Positions 9,938 to 20,512 of a stretch of 64,000 nucleotides of DNA are shown one piece after another (position 1 is the stretch's first letter; each line of letters starts with the position of its first letter). Source of the DNA: Nematopogon swammerdamellus (taxonomy: Eukaryota > Arthropoda > Insecta > Lepidoptera > Adelidae); NCBI GenBank assembly GCA_946902875.1, contig OX336337.1, positions 4,526,001-4,590,000 of the forward strand, written 5' to 3'. The position numbers and the translations under genes are program-made. The notes below the pieces were generated by a model. That model saw only the letters and a list, made by a program, of their open reading frames with translations. It did not search any database and was not told the DNA's origin.

Positions 9938-10322
9938 CCGTATCGCCGAATAAAGTCTCCCGACGGAAGAAAATCCTCGAGAAATTCCTTACTCGCCCTT
10001 ATTAATAGGACGCTATGGTCTCGTTGTTTACGAGGTCCCGGCGCCATCATAATAATATTAATGGGATTGTGAGAAGGGAGGCGCGCGCGGGGAGCAACGA
10101 ATGTGGAAATTATGCAGAGTCGACGTCGAAACAAAACAATATTAGCATAATGTCGCTGGCGCGAATCGGAGCCTGTGCGGAGCGGATGTCGGAGCCTAAC
10201 AAAAGACTTACATCGGAGAAAAAGTCGCTCAATTCCGAATGTTTTGTTAGAAAATTGGCGTTTTCTATCTTCGAACGCTTGGATTTGTGCAATTTCCGTG
10301 TCTTCGAGAGGCCTGCTAGGAA
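9938..10322. other. mixed-GC unassigned stretch
   Basis: Contains overlapping ORFs of 60-107 codons on both strands with no recognisable motif. Read as unique sequence without a supported gene. Confidence 0.4.
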
Positions 10323-10440
10323 TTCCTTTGCCCCTTAATAGGTGGTAGGCTCAAATTGTAGCCGGCTGGGTTGGTACCACCCTACTGGATGTAAGATGGC
10401 CGCAGATGGAGGAGGCAGCCTCAGTTGTGTTCTCCTCTAG
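10323..10440 (+). mobile_element. SINE S2 central fragment
   Basis: CCTTAATAGGTGGTAGGCTC, the core GGGTTGGTACCACCCTACTG, GATGTAAGATGGCCGCAG and GTTGTGTTCTCCTCTAG. An RTE end starts directly after it. Confidence 0.8.
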
Positions 10441-10447
10441 TTTCGTC

Positions 10448-10563
10448 GCAGCGAACCTTTAGTGGATGGATGAGAAGAGCGGAAGACCGCGTATGGAGGC
10501 GTGCCCTGGGAGAGGCCTATGTCCAGCAGCGGACCGATACAGGCTGATGATGATGATGATGAA
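10448..10563 (+). mobile_element. RTE-type LINE 3' end with (TGA)n tail
   Basis: GATGAGAAGAGCGGAAGACC, GGCCTATGTCCAGCAGCGG and CAGGCTGATGATGATGATGA. It translates to RMEDRVW..., as expected of an RTE C-terminus. It separates two S2 pieces of opposite orientation. Confidence 0.75.
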
Positions 10564-10565
10564 GC

Positions 10566-10700
10566 TTTAGTTTCTTTATGTAATCCAGTATGGGTGGCTG
10601 AGTCAGATACGCCAGAGCACATGCTCCGACCAGCTAATATCATATCCGAGAAGGTGGCATACCGCAGACTTCCTTTGGGATTGATGGCTATCGTTACGTA
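10566..10700 (-). mobile_element. SINE S2 3' fragment
   Basis: Plus strand reads TTTCTTTATGTAATCCAGTA, GGTGGCTGAGTCAGATACG, GACCAGCTAATATCATATCC, the reverse of the S2 3' third. Confidence 0.8.
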
Positions 10701-11349
10701 ACGATGTAGTTATTTACTGAAAATACTTAGTAGGTGTTTGCTGTATGCACACGCATTTCATGTTTCTTGTGGTTTTGAGTTCGACTTTACATAAGTACAA
10801 TAGTCTTGAGTAGTCTTGACTCTTTGTCGTCGACGAAATTGTTTGAACAATAAAGTACCGCCGCCGCCGCCGGCGTGTACATTTTCGCGAAGGATTTTCC
10901 ATCAATGTAATTTCTCCCCAACTTAACTACCTAGTTCCTCAAGCTGGCAGCATTGCCGCAGACTGAGAAACTTCGTCGTCTCGTGTCAGGAGCCGTCTCG
11001 TGACTCACTGATTCTGCACTCGTACAATACACGCTGAGTACTCATTTTCGATACATTGGGATTGAAACAGAACTTACTCTTAGCGAAGTAAGTCCAGGCG
11101 TACAAGTAACTAGGCACCTAGCTTTTGACTGGATGGTGCTACTTGACTAGTTTATGACTCAATCAACTAATATAAATTTACTAATCTGTTATTATTACTC
11201 AATGTCAATTTGTAAAACTTTAAGACTTGGGAGGTTCGTTTAGGTTTTCCTGTAAACTATATTGACAATATTTTCAAAAATTTTAGACTTTGTAGTTTCC
11301 GAAAAAATTGGGGGGGGTCGTATATCCTATTACTTTAAGTGAGCTAAAC
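10701..11349. other. no feature recognised
   Basis: A (CCG)n patch at 10858-10875, otherwise low-complexity AT-rich sequence without gene-like or repeat signal. Confidence 0.4.
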
Positions 11350-11593
11350 TTGTATATATATATATACAGTTGGTTTCTCGGAAACGGCTCTAACCATTTG
11401 GATGAAATTTAGTATATAGATAATCACTGTTATTTTTTTACAGTAAGAACTACCTAATAAACATAAAAAAGCTCCTCTAGAGTTCGGCATGTCGAGAATG
11501 TGCCCATAACGCTCGCAGCATTCCCTCTCTGCATTTTTTAAAGTATATCTGTATAGGTGTAGACGCCGAGCGAAGCTCGGTCGCCCAGCTACT
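11350..11593 (+). mobile_element. Helitron-like element with GAGCGAAGCTC hairpin end
   Basis: GAAACGGCTCTAACCATTTG near the 5' side and a 3' end CCGAGCGAAGCTCGGTCGCC plus CAGCTA. The CCGAGC-GAA-GCTCGG hairpin shortly before the end resembles Helitron termini. A second copy of the end lies at 61980-62005. Confidence 0.5.
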
Positions 11594-11859
11594 TTTCTTT
11601 ATTACGAGTATCTTTTAAACTTTAAGATCTTTTGAGTTGCGCCCTATCCAGGCCACTTCGTAATCTGAAATTTCGGAAGAGGTGTTGAAATTCCAACTGA
11701 GTGAATAGGCTCATAAGCTCAAAGCCTTTGGCAAAAGTTACTAGATGATTAAACATTTCTGCACCTCAATCCGCAATAAGCATGACATCAGGATGTGCTA
11801 ATAATAGCGACCTATGCCAACCGCGGAGCAGCAAGCACGAACACGGAAGTTCCGCTCGC

Positions 11860-12980
11860 CGGGGGCTGTGTCGCCGTGTTTAGTGTTGACAGTGCGGCTC
11901 AGCGGGGTTTAACTGGGGGGAGCGGGATTCACACCCTTTGCCAAACGCCGTAAATTTCGATTACGACCGTTATGATGCTTTACTTTTTTTTGTCAAATAT
12001 TTTTGCAAACTTGGAGGTGGCACTTGTATCAGTGACTGAAATGCAGCCAGCTACTGCTGAACTTACAATGATATTCTCACTAGGGGACGCGTTACCGTAT
12101 TTAGTGTTGACAGTGCGGCTCAGAGGGGTTTACTGGGGGGAGCGGGATTCACACCCTTTACCAAACGTCGTAAATTTAGATTACGACCGTTATGGTATTT
12201 TTGTCAAACATCTTTGCAAACTGGTCGGTGATACCTTGTATGACTGAAATGCAGCCAGCTACTGGTTAACTTATAATGAGACTCTCGCGCCAGGGGACGT
12301 GTCATCGTGTTTTGTGTTGACAGGGTGGCTCAGCGGGGTTTACTGCGGAGATTTTTTTTACGTAATCCGGTATGGTTGGCCAATATCACCTCCGAGAAGG
12401 TAGGTGCCATACCGGAGACTTCCCTGGATTGATGGCTATACTGGACTAGAGGAGAACACAGCCGAGGCTGCTATGCGGCCATCTGACATCCAGTACGGTG
12501 GTACCAACCCAGTCGGCTTGAATTTGAGCCTACCACCTAGTAAGGGGTAAGTTAAGGGAGATAAGGATTCACGCGCTTGATTAAACATAGTAAATTTAGA
12601 ATACGACAGTTATGATACTTTTTTTTGTGAAATATCTTTGCGTACTGGTAGATGATACTTGTATCAGTGACTGAAATTGCAGCCAGCTACTGGTTAACTT
12701 ATAATGAGACGCTCGCTAGGGGACGTGACACCGTGTTTAGTGTTGACAGTGCGGCTCAGCGGGGTTTTACTGACAAGGCTAAGGTCGTGCGATGGATACG
12801 TAGCTAGGTACTTCTACTCTTATAATGTTAAGACGCTCGCCAGTGTTTAATGTTGGTAGTGCGGCTCAGCGGGGTGTCTTGAGGGAGCGGTATTCACGCC
12901 CTTGACGTTTTTAAACGTGAAAGATCTTTGGAAACTGTCTCTGATATTGATATGCGGATAGCTAGCGTTGAACTTATAAC
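11860..12980 (+). repeat. tandem array of ~215-bp units
   Basis: GTTGACAGTGCGGCTCAG recurs at 11885, 12106, 12316 (variant), 12742 and 12852 (variant): spacings 221, 210, 426 (containing a ~200-bp S2 insertion) and 110 (a deleted unit). Other shared blocks are GAGCGGGATTCACACCC, TTACGACCGTTATG and ATGCAGCCAGCTACTG. Units have diverged. No protein is encoded consistently. Confidence 0.85.
12352..12550 (-). mobile_element. SINE S2 fragment inserted in the 215-bp array
   Basis: Plus strand begins TTACGTAATCCGGTATGG and runs to GCCTACCACCTAGTAAGGGG. It splits the array between TTTACTGCGGAG and GGGAGATAAGGATTCAC, which are adjacent in the other units. Confidence 0.85.
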
Positions 12981-13630
12981 GTTAAGAAGACAAAGAAGTC
13001 GTGAAAAGGAATCGAAGCAGTGGGAGCACGGTCCTTATCGGTTTTGATGCTGAAAGCTCATCCGGAACTGACGCTATTAACACCATAAGATCAAGTGCAA
13101 GGATACGGCAACATTCGCACTCCCATAACGATACTAAAACGCCAATTACCATGTGAACTGTTAAATATTTGATTAACTTCATGTTTGTTTCAGTCATTAG
13201 CCGATTTTATTCTACCTATGCCTTATACACCGCAGCCATAAAGCTCATTTGCCTTCGTCGGGTGCGACCACAATACTTCCTTCAACTCCCTCGGTGGTTC
13301 ATCCGGATGTAGAGAATCAGTCAGAGCCGAGTTTCATGTTTGAGCTGTGTCGTATGTCGGTCGGTACCAATCAATTCTGCACCGGATGAGGCCGCAGCCT
13401 TCCCATCCCCCGACTCCCAATCTCTCCCTCTTCTGCCCACACCCTCCCTATCTCTCGCGCCCCCTTCCTCCCTCCCTGCACCCTCCATCCGCAGCACCTC
13501 ACCGCGTCACCCTTCGCATGCACCGCTCACCACTCGTGCGGTCAAAGGTCGGCTAAGCCTCATTATAAGTGTACTTGGAGTAAATGCAATGTAGGCATGT
13601 TTGTCGGTGTGGGACTCTCGCAGTATTTAA
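12981..13630. other. no gene; pyrimidine-rich patch
   Basis: 13380-13510 is C/T-rich (CCCTCCCTATCTCTCGCGCC and similar) and gives spurious proline/serine ORFs. The remainder is unassigned. Confidence 0.45.
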
Positions 13631-14027
13631 GACGAGACGGAAGTTAACTTTCTCCTTAAAAAATCGTCTTTCGGCATTTATGTTTTCTAGCCCCCTAAAC
13701 ATTATCCGATTTTTTAATTTTTTTTTCTTGTCTTAAGGACAGTCTAATCTAAGTTCCTGTAATTTTTTTGTTTACATGAAATATACTTACAACACCGGAG
13801 CTAATTGACCGGACCGAAAAAAAATATTTTTTTTATTTTTTTTATGTCATGAAGTTCATTAAGCTTTATTGAGTCATCACTTTAGATATTAAAAAAATTT
13901 AACGTAGTTTCAACTGTCCTTATTACAACAAAAAAATTATTGTAAAAATCGGATAAGGTTTAGGGGGGTAAAAAACATAAATGCCGAAAGACGATTTTGT
14001 ACGGAGAAACTTAACTTCCGTCTTGTC
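13631..14027. mobile_element. TTAA-flanked MITE, copy 1
   Basis: Flanked by TTAA at 13627 and 14028. Long terminal inverted repeats begin GACGAGACGGAAGTTAA and continue through AATCGTCTTTCGGCATTTAT to AACATTATCCGATTTTT, over 80 bp with mismatches. No transposase. TTAA targets are characteristic of piggyBac-type transposition (established), but these TIRs are not a piggyBac type that I know. Confidence 0.75.
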
Positions 14028-14084
14028 TTAACGTAATCGAAGGCTTTTGTAAAATAATGTTTATACTTTATAAATGTTTTTATG

Positions 14085-14335
14085 TTTTCGGGGTGAGCAG
14101 AGTAATCGGTGTTGTGCTTGCAAGGACTCTTGTAAATTGCAGCCCAAACAACGATCACCACGTTTAGCAAAGTTAGTTTACCTATGTTGGTGCTGGAGAT
14201 GTTAGGCAAGTTTGAATTTAGCTAGCAAGCCGGAAGTAATCCACGTAGACTGGTAGGTTCTACACTGCATAACTCGGTGGAAGAACCGTGCCAAGGTGAG
14301 CGGTGAGGTTTTCTGTATGTTCCTCCATAACTCTT
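14085..14335 (-). mobile_element. repeat R3, diverged copy
   Basis: GGGGTGAGCAGAGTAATCGG, TGTTGTGCTTGCAAGGACTC, ACGATCACCACGTTTAGC and CGGTGGAAGAACCGTGCC follow the R3 order, with an unrelated stretch at 14165-14270. Confidence 0.6.
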
Positions 14336-14377
14336 AAACCGGTCAACCGAATTCGATGAAACTTAGTAGGTACAAGC

Positions 14378-14742
14378 CAAGCACATCCTTACCTATAATA
14401 AAATCCAACGTCTGCTTTCTGTCTGAGTGTATGTATGTCTGTCTGTCCGCTTATAACTCGAGAACCACTGAACCGATTTTAATAAAAAAAAAAGCCTCAG
14501 GTGCTCTCCGGGAGTGCCGGCAGAAGTGAAAACAACACCGTAACATTGACGCGAGTTTAACATTTTTTACCCACCTAAAAAAGTGCCAAGCGCCGCTAAA
14601 GAAGTTTTCACTTCAAAAGTTCTACGGATAGCTTGATTCTTCCCATCAACTATAGGCTACTTACTATCACGCTAAATGGCTTATGAGGTTAGCAGTGAAG
14701 TGAAATATGAGAGCGGGCGGAGCCGCGGGCGCAGCTAGTTTA
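14378..14742 (+). mobile_element. Helitron, non-autonomous, with RG insertion
   Basis: 5' side CCTATAATAAAATCCAACG, then ACTCGAGAACCACTGAACC, ACTATAGGCTACTTACTATC and 3' end GCGGAGCCGCGGGCGCAGCTAG|T. Same family as 8022. An RG element occupies 14488-14628. Confidence 0.7.
14488..14628 (+). repeat. RG element, short form
   Basis: From CTCTCCGGGAGTGCCGGCAG through ACACCGTAACATTGACGCG and AAAGTGCCAAGCGCCGC to GAAGTTTTCACTTC. It lacks the middle (including the tRNA-like part) present in the long copy at 54797. Confidence 0.7.
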
Positions 14743-14918
14743 ACTATACGTGACACAGGATAGGCTAAATAAAGTTCTGATTAGGCTAAGATGTGGCTCC
14801 AATAAAAGCCAAATTGTTCCGCGTGCCGAAATGAAGGTACGGTAGCGGGCTTACTTACTTTCTTCTTTTTAAATAAATAGAAATTTCACGCGAGCGAAGC
14901 CGCGGGTGATAACTAGTA
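14743..14918 (+). mobile_element. Helitron 3' half
   Basis: GGATAGGCTAAATAAAGTTC, GAAATGAAGGTACGGTAGCG and ACGCGAGCGAAGCCGCGGG up to ACTAG|T. Matches the second half of the copy at 15392. Its 5' half has been replaced by the Helitron ending at 14742. Confidence 0.75.
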
Positions 14919-15391
14919 AAGAATTACATATATTACTTCCATTACTTCAAACTCAAAGACTTACTTTCAGCATATCTTCATTCTCTCTCCATTTCACGCA
15001 TGCACGGGTCCAAATTTCCGTTTCGACGCAAGACGGAGGAGGCGGCGCGCGGCGGCGTTCTCACGCTGCTGCAGCCAATGAAATTATGAATTCAGAGAAA
15101 TGGCATTACCTAAAGTTTGTATGTGAATCCGGCTTCACTCGCGAGAGCCGAGCGGGATGAATGGCAACAAATTGGCAAATATGGAGCGAGCGGAGGACGA
15201 ACAGAAACGGAGTTTGTATGTAACAGGATTATATTATAGGATCTGGTCCCCAGATGGCCGGCGCTAAGGTCTAATTTCGCGCTGATTCAGTAATAGTTTC
15301 TGTTTGTGGCAAAGACGAAGTGATTGATCACGTACTCGTATGTGACAAATAAGAGCTGGTTTCTCTTGTAAATGAATAGAAATTTGTATTG
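14919..15391. other. no feature recognised
   Basis: Contains a GGAGGCGGCGCGCGGCGGCG patch near 15045. No supported gene. Confidence 0.4.
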
Positions 15392-15779
15392 TCAATACTA
15401 ATAATAAATCTGTAAGGGATTGTCGTGGAGTAAGTTACTTTGTTTTATGCGATACTGCGATTGTACATAGACTCTATGTATGACACTAAAACTAAATTGA
15501 AGATATTTAGAAATATTTTCTGTATGTATGTATGTTACTCCATAACTCTTAAACCGATCATCCGAATTCAATAAAGCTTAGTACAAGGATATTTTACTAC
15601 ACACACAGGGACACGGGATAGGCTAAATAAAATTAAGTTCCGGTTACGCTAAGATGTGGCTCTCATACAAACCCAATTGTTCTGCGCGCCGAAATAAAGG
15701 TACGGTAGGTAGCGGGCTTACTTACTTTCTTCTTTTTAAATAAGAATTTCACGCTAGCGAAGCCGCGGGCAAAAGCTAC
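15392..15779 (+). mobile_element. complete short Helitron
   Basis: Begins TCAATACTAATAATAAATC, then GGGATTGTCGTGGAGTAAG, ACATACATAC-type stretch in reverse order, GACACGGGATAGGCTAAAT and the 3' end GCGAAGCCGCGGGCAAAAGC followed by TAC (expected TAG). 388 bp, no coding. It is the parental architecture of the much larger array-bearing copies at 28071 and 37819. Confidence 0.8.
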
Positions 15780-15784
15780 TATTG

Positions 15785-16439
15785 TATATAATTATTGAAC
15801 TCAATCATGAATATTGGCAAAGGTAACACTTAGTGCCTCTAGGCATTTTCTAAATGAATCCTTTTGGTTTATGATAACAGCTCAGGCGAGTGGCGGAAAG
15901 AAAATATACCTACATATTATGATATGAGACAGGTACAGTGGTACAGAACATAATAGTTACGTACGACATATATATTATAAACAAAATGGGTGACCGTACG
16001 AGTTTTTCCCTAGACACGCTTGACATTCGTTCTTCTGAAATGTATGAAGTTAAAAACTTCAAGGTTTGAGATTCTTTGTGAACAGATGAGAACAATCCTG
16101 AGGTCCCAACTTACATCGTTTACCCGGCCAACACATTCCGGGTAGGAATTTTTGTAACAGTATTTCGCCTGCATTTACTTAGTATTGTGATAAGGAACGA
16201 ATGGGCAGAGTATGTCATATTTATACATTTAAAATCTAGTGAACGACATCGTAAACTATCATTGTCCGAAAGGGGATTGCTCTTGAAAGTAGTCCAGCGG
16301 TGGTAATGTGCGCTAGCAGCGAGCAGGCCCACGGATAACATAGACAGAGAGGAGTTGTTGCTAGCTCTAATTTCTAGTAAAACATGTATAGCCAGTGCGG
16401 GGAGAGGCGCGACTTCATAGTCCACCAATCAAACACCAT
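15785..16439. other. no feature recognised
   Basis: ORFs of 61 and 102 codons on the minus strand (15910-16428) show no motif. Left uncalled. Confidence 0.4.
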
Positions 16440-16715
16440 TTAACTCTACGTACGCTATGTCGGGCGCTACCACACTGCGGATGCGCTTGATGCAATGTCA
16501 TGCCTGCTTCAACGACGTATACCCACAGATCTGCCGACAACTTACTAACGCTTATACTGGGTAACTCAAGCTCGTACTGCACGGACTCCTTCACAGTATA
16601 AATAGCTCGCCTCTGGAATAATCTCCCCGTGCAAGCTCCTCTGCGTCTATGAGTGTATTTAGGAAAATTTTGAAGAATATTTTCCTATCCTTACTAAAGT
16701 AAATAAATACGTTTA
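16440..16715 (+). pseudogene. LINE RT C-terminal remnant
   Basis: Near 16610 the frame reads RLWNNLPVQAPLRL and, after a frameshift, SVFRKILKNIFLSLL and a stop, then AAATAAATACG. This is the WNxLP...FRK..K pattern of LINE C-termini. Upstream sequence is too decayed to align. Confidence 0.5.
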
Positions 16716-16824
16716 TATTGCATACATATTTTAACTCCGCTCTTCTTTCTCTCTTGTCATTCCGTTGATTATGTTGTATACCAGTACCTGTGATTAATGT
16801 GCATAATATGTAAGTCTATTATTA

Positions 16825-17228
16825 TTATTTTTTTATGTAATCCGGTATGGGTGGCTGAGTCGGAGGTGCCAAATCGCATGCTCCGACCAGCCAATATCAC
16901 CTCCGAGAAGGTAGGTGCCATACCGGAGACTTTCCTGGATTGCTGGCTATACTGGACTAGAGGAGAACACAGCCGAGGCTGCTATGCGGCCATCTTACAT
17001 CCAGTACGGTAGTGCCAACCCAGTCGGCTATAATTTGAGCCTACCACCTAGTAATGGGCAAGGGAAGGGACCTGCAGTTTTACACCGGTTCCGAACAGTG
17101 AAATAGCAGGTGTAGGTATGTACGTAAATTTTTTGGTCAGAAAAAACTCATAGGTACACGCCGACCGGATTCGAACCTCGGACCTCTCGCATGAGAGGCC
17201 GATGCCCAAAACACTCGGCCACCCGCCG
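16825..17228 (-). mobile_element. SINE S2, full length
   Basis: 3' end at 16825 (ATTACATAAAAAAA on the minus strand) and tRNA-like head at 17150-17226 with box A TGGCCGAGTG and box B GAGGTTCGAATCCGG. The body contains both core arms, GGTGGTAGG near 17048 and GGGTTGGCACTACCG near 17020. About 404 bp. Best copy together with 53885. Confidence 0.92.
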
Positions 17229-17324
17229 CTTATGTACAAGGTGTATGAAAGTTGTATATTCACTGTAGTTTATCATATTTATTTACAGTTTAATACAATG
17301 TCACAAATTATTCTTGATCGCCTG

Positions 17325-17432
17325 CATGTACCTTACCTCCCACATCCCAAAGTTAGTTAGAATAGAATGCCTCGCGGCATTAAGCTCGCCTGTTGTACCT
17401 AATGTCTATAAATTGGTGTTCAATAAATAATC
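17325..17432 (+). mobile_element. LINE 3' end (GCCTCGCGGCATTAAG type)
   Basis: CCCACATCCCAAAGTTAGTT, AATGCCTCGCGGCATTAAGC and GTGTTCAATAAATAATC. A reverse copy is at 49895. The CGCGGCATTAAG motif with a close AATAAA is familiar from lepidopteran RTE-like 3' ends (from memory). Confidence 0.55.
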
Positions 17433-17556
17433 TCATCATCAGCCTGTATCGGTCCACTGCTGGACATAGGCCTCTCCCAAAGCACGCCACCACACGCGGT
17501 CTTCCGTTCTTCTCATCCATCCACTCCCGGCTACCTACAGGCTGATGATGATGATG
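17433..17556 (-). mobile_element. RTE 3' end with (TCA)n, plus a second (TGA)n scrap
   Basis: CATCATCAGCCTGTATCGG, TGCTGGACATAGGCCTCTCC, CGGTCTTCCGTTCTTCTCA on plus, so minus-oriented. Right after it ACAGGCTGATGATGATGATG is a scrap of the same end in plus orientation. Confidence 0.75.
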
Positions 17557-17645
17557 AAATAATCTATAATATGTACATACACACTATTGGTGGCAACGTA
17601 CCCAGATTGCTTAGACTCTCGCTACTCGCTTCTCCGTGAGCAGCA

Positions 17646-17781
17646 GCGGGAGCACAAATGCGTCGATAAGCCTGTATCGATCGATAAACATCTATTCGTC
17701 TTCTTCTATTCTACTTCGTCGAACGAAACAAATAGATGTTTATCGATCGATATAGGCTTATCGACGCATTTGTGCTCCCGC
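17646..17781. repeat. 136-bp near-perfect hairpin
   Basis: A 51-bp left arm starting GCGGGAGCACAAATGCGTCG pairs with the right arm ending at 17781 with one mismatch seen. The loop is ~34 nt. It includes ATCGATCGAT. It could be a foldback MITE or a hairpin RNA source. No flanking duplication is evident. Confidence 0.88.
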
Positions 17782-17805
17782 CGCAGGCCCGAATGCAGAT
17801 GTTAA

Positions 17806-18567
17806 GACGAGACGGAAGTTAACTTTCTCCATACAAAATCGTCTTTCGGCATTTATGTTTTCTAGCCCCCTAAACCTTATTCGATTTTTTATAATTTTTT
17901 TCTTATCTTAAGGACAGTACAATCTACGTTCCTGTAATGTTTTGTTTAGATGAAATATACCAATAACACCGGAGCTAAAAATGTGTATTTCGACAGAAAA
18001 TATTGGAATTTTTTATTTTTTGATGTCATAAAGTTCATTAAGCTTTATTGAACTTTAGATATTCAAAAAATTTAAAAATAAAGGTTCGTGGATTCGACTG
18101 TCCTTATTACAATAAAAAAAATTGTAAAAATCGGATAAGGTTTAGGGGTGGGGCCCGCAAAAACCGTGTGGGGCCGGTACTTTAAAAGAATAGCCCCACT
18201 GCATCTCTCCCCGTGTATGTCGTAAAAGGCGACTAAGGGATATGACTCCCTTCTTATATTACTAGGTGGTAGGGTTCAACCCGCCCGGGTTGGTACCACC
18301 GCACTGAATGAAAGGTCGGTCGAAACGGCTATGTAAATAGTTTGTGTTTTCGGTCCAGTTCAGTGTAGCCGGCACGACCGAAGGGAATCACTGACGTGGC
18401 ACCAAGTTCATCCGGTGTTATGGGCTGACATCACGGATGTTGTAGGTGATGAAGCCAACCGTGTCAGCATCAATAAAAAATAAAAAAATAAATAAATAAA
18501 AAGGGGGGTAAAAAACATAAATACCGAAAGGCGATTTTGTACGGAGAAACTTAACTTCCGTCTCGTC
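17806..18567. mobile_element. TTAA-flanked MITE, copy 2, split by S1
   Basis: TTAA at 17802; the right flank is TCAA (one change). TIRs and interior match copy 1 at 13631. An S1 element at 18153-18502 interrupts the run that reads TTTAGGGGGGTAAAAAAC in copy 1. Confidence 0.8.
18153..18502 (+). mobile_element. SINE S1 with GTGTGGGG head, full length
   Basis: Head ACCGTGTGGGGCCGGTACTT near 18162, then GTCGTAAAAGGCGACTAAGG, core hairpin, AAACGGCTATGTAAATAG, GATGTTGTAGGTGATG and an A/T tail (AATAAATAAATAAAAA). G-runs on both sides look like a target duplication. Confidence 0.88.
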
Positions 18568-19104
18568 TCAAATGGTGCAGCTCCATCAAATCAGGAAGAG
18601 TCTAATGAACCACGTAGGCGGCAGGACGCTTCAGCAGTGCCGGCCGAATGAGTCAGCCGTCGGCCGTCGTCCCATTGCATTCAATTCTACTATTTGTGTT
18701 AATTTCCGGCGACAAACGTTGCACACGCGGAGTATGAAACTGAGCATAAAACGCTTTTATCGCGACAAGCGTCCGAGGCTCGCCGTTACCGCAGCGGCGT
18801 AAAAGTGTTCCCCTTTTTACGACGGCGTCAGACGTAAAGTGAAAATAAAGTCGAGCGTCTGCGTCAATTAATCATTTTTAGTGGCCCTCCACTCGAAAGC
18901 CGACACGGAGAGAAAAAATAATATCTTCGCAATAAGCAGAGCTTCCTCCGCGCTTCCCGCCCGCAGAAGGCTAACTCTGAGACGCTCTGAGGAGATCCCT
19001 CATGCCCCGTCGCGAACTCTTCCCCAGTCGCTTTTGACCAGCTCCAGACATGGGGCATCTGTCCATATAGCGCGATATAATATTGTCGTTTTTTTAAACT
19101 TTTT
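18568..19104. other. unassigned, GC-moderate
   Basis: ORFs of 64-94 codons occur on both strands, none with a recognisable motif. Appears single-copy within the window. Confidence 0.4.
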
Positions 19105-19370
19105 GTTTATGGAAACTGACATGGTTGGCTACATCACCTACAACATCAGTGATGTCAGCCCATAACGCCGGGTGAACTAGGTGCCATGCCAGTGCTTCCC
19201 TTTGGTCGTGTCGGCTACACTGAACTGGACGGAAAACACAAATATTTACATAGCCGTTTCGACCGACGTTTCATTCAGTGCGGTGGTATCAACCCGGGCG
19301 GGATAAACCCTACCACCTAGTAAGGTAAGAAGGAAAGGGACCTACAAGTTTTACGTGGAATGCGATCCCA
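19105..19370 (-). mobile_element. SINE S1, head lost
   Basis: Minus strand runs from CTTACCTTACTAGGTGGTAG to GTTTCCATAAACAAA. Complete body and core hairpin. Confidence 0.88.
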
Positions 19371-20439
19371 TGGTCACCACGGTCGTAAGGGTTATTGCAT
19401 AATATTTGAGTGCGCTACACAGTGCACTTGAAATATTGTTGAAATAAATTACAGTGGCTGTAAACACGAACAAAAAACGAAAAAAAAAAGAAATAGTAAT
19501 GAAATGAATGACAGTGCGATGCGTGATAAAGCGACGCAACGATGACGTCAACAGGTGAAAATATTGCTCGTAGTGGATAGAGACCCTAATTCGCAAAAAT
19601 ATCTCGCCTAGTGGATAGATACCCTTTTCGCAGTCTAGAGCGCTCTGTAATTACTTACGAAGATTGGCCGAAGCTCTATAAGAACTAATTTTACAGTCTA
19701 CAATTACCTCAATGATCAATCAAATATTATCCTTTGTTGAAGATTAATCAATCGATAAAAATATGCTTTATTATTTAAATATGCTTTATACCATTTTACT
19801 CTTTTCACGTTTATTCCACAAAGAGAGAAAAAATTCAAAAATGATCTCAATCCTTACGTCTTTTCCTATTACTTATCCTTTATCCCCCCAATATATATAT
19901 ATATATATATTTTTGTAAATATCTTAAATGCTCAGACACGCCCATTTTACAATGAATATGTATTGATTAAACTAGAACCGAAAAAAAAGTAAAAAATATA
20001 TAATTTTCGGATGACACTGTTTAGTACTATGTCGCTGGGTCGGATTTGGTGGCCGAAGTAGGTATACATACTCGAAATTAACATTCCAAATTCGGATGCA
20101 CCAATCAATGCCGCGCAATTTATTCCCTCCGTTTTTGTGCTCAGCTAATCTATTTAATGAAACGGAACAAATGCTGTTATATTAGTAAGCTATTAGCTAA
20201 TTTATTACTCTACTACATCGTATTACTAAATAATATGAAATTAAAGAAAAGTCCGAAAAAATTAAATTCACTCAGTGTAGGTAGAGAGCCCACTTTTGCA
20301 ACTTTTTACGCAAACTCCTCGTGGCTATTTAACTTTAATGTACACTATAATATTACTGCCCCGCACGAAATTTAAATTGAGGTTAGAAACTGTAAGAAAT
20401 ATCTGCTAGTGATAAGTCCGCCTTTGCACGTCATGTAAA
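19371..20439. other. AT-rich, no gene recognised
   Basis: Includes (AT)n at 19892-19911. ORFs of 60-80 codons are low-complexity and unsupported. Confidence 0.5.
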
Positions 20440-20512
20440 TGTTCTAATGTGCTTGTTACTATTGAATGTTTCTTGGAGCAATAAAACATTTTCTATTCTA
20501 TTCTATACTCTG
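20440..20512 (+). mobile_element. retroelement 3' end with (TTCTA)n
   Basis: TTGGAGCAATAAAACATTTT then CTATTCTATTCTATACTC. AATAAA followed by a pentamer tail, as at 2590 and 53095. Confidence 0.45.
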
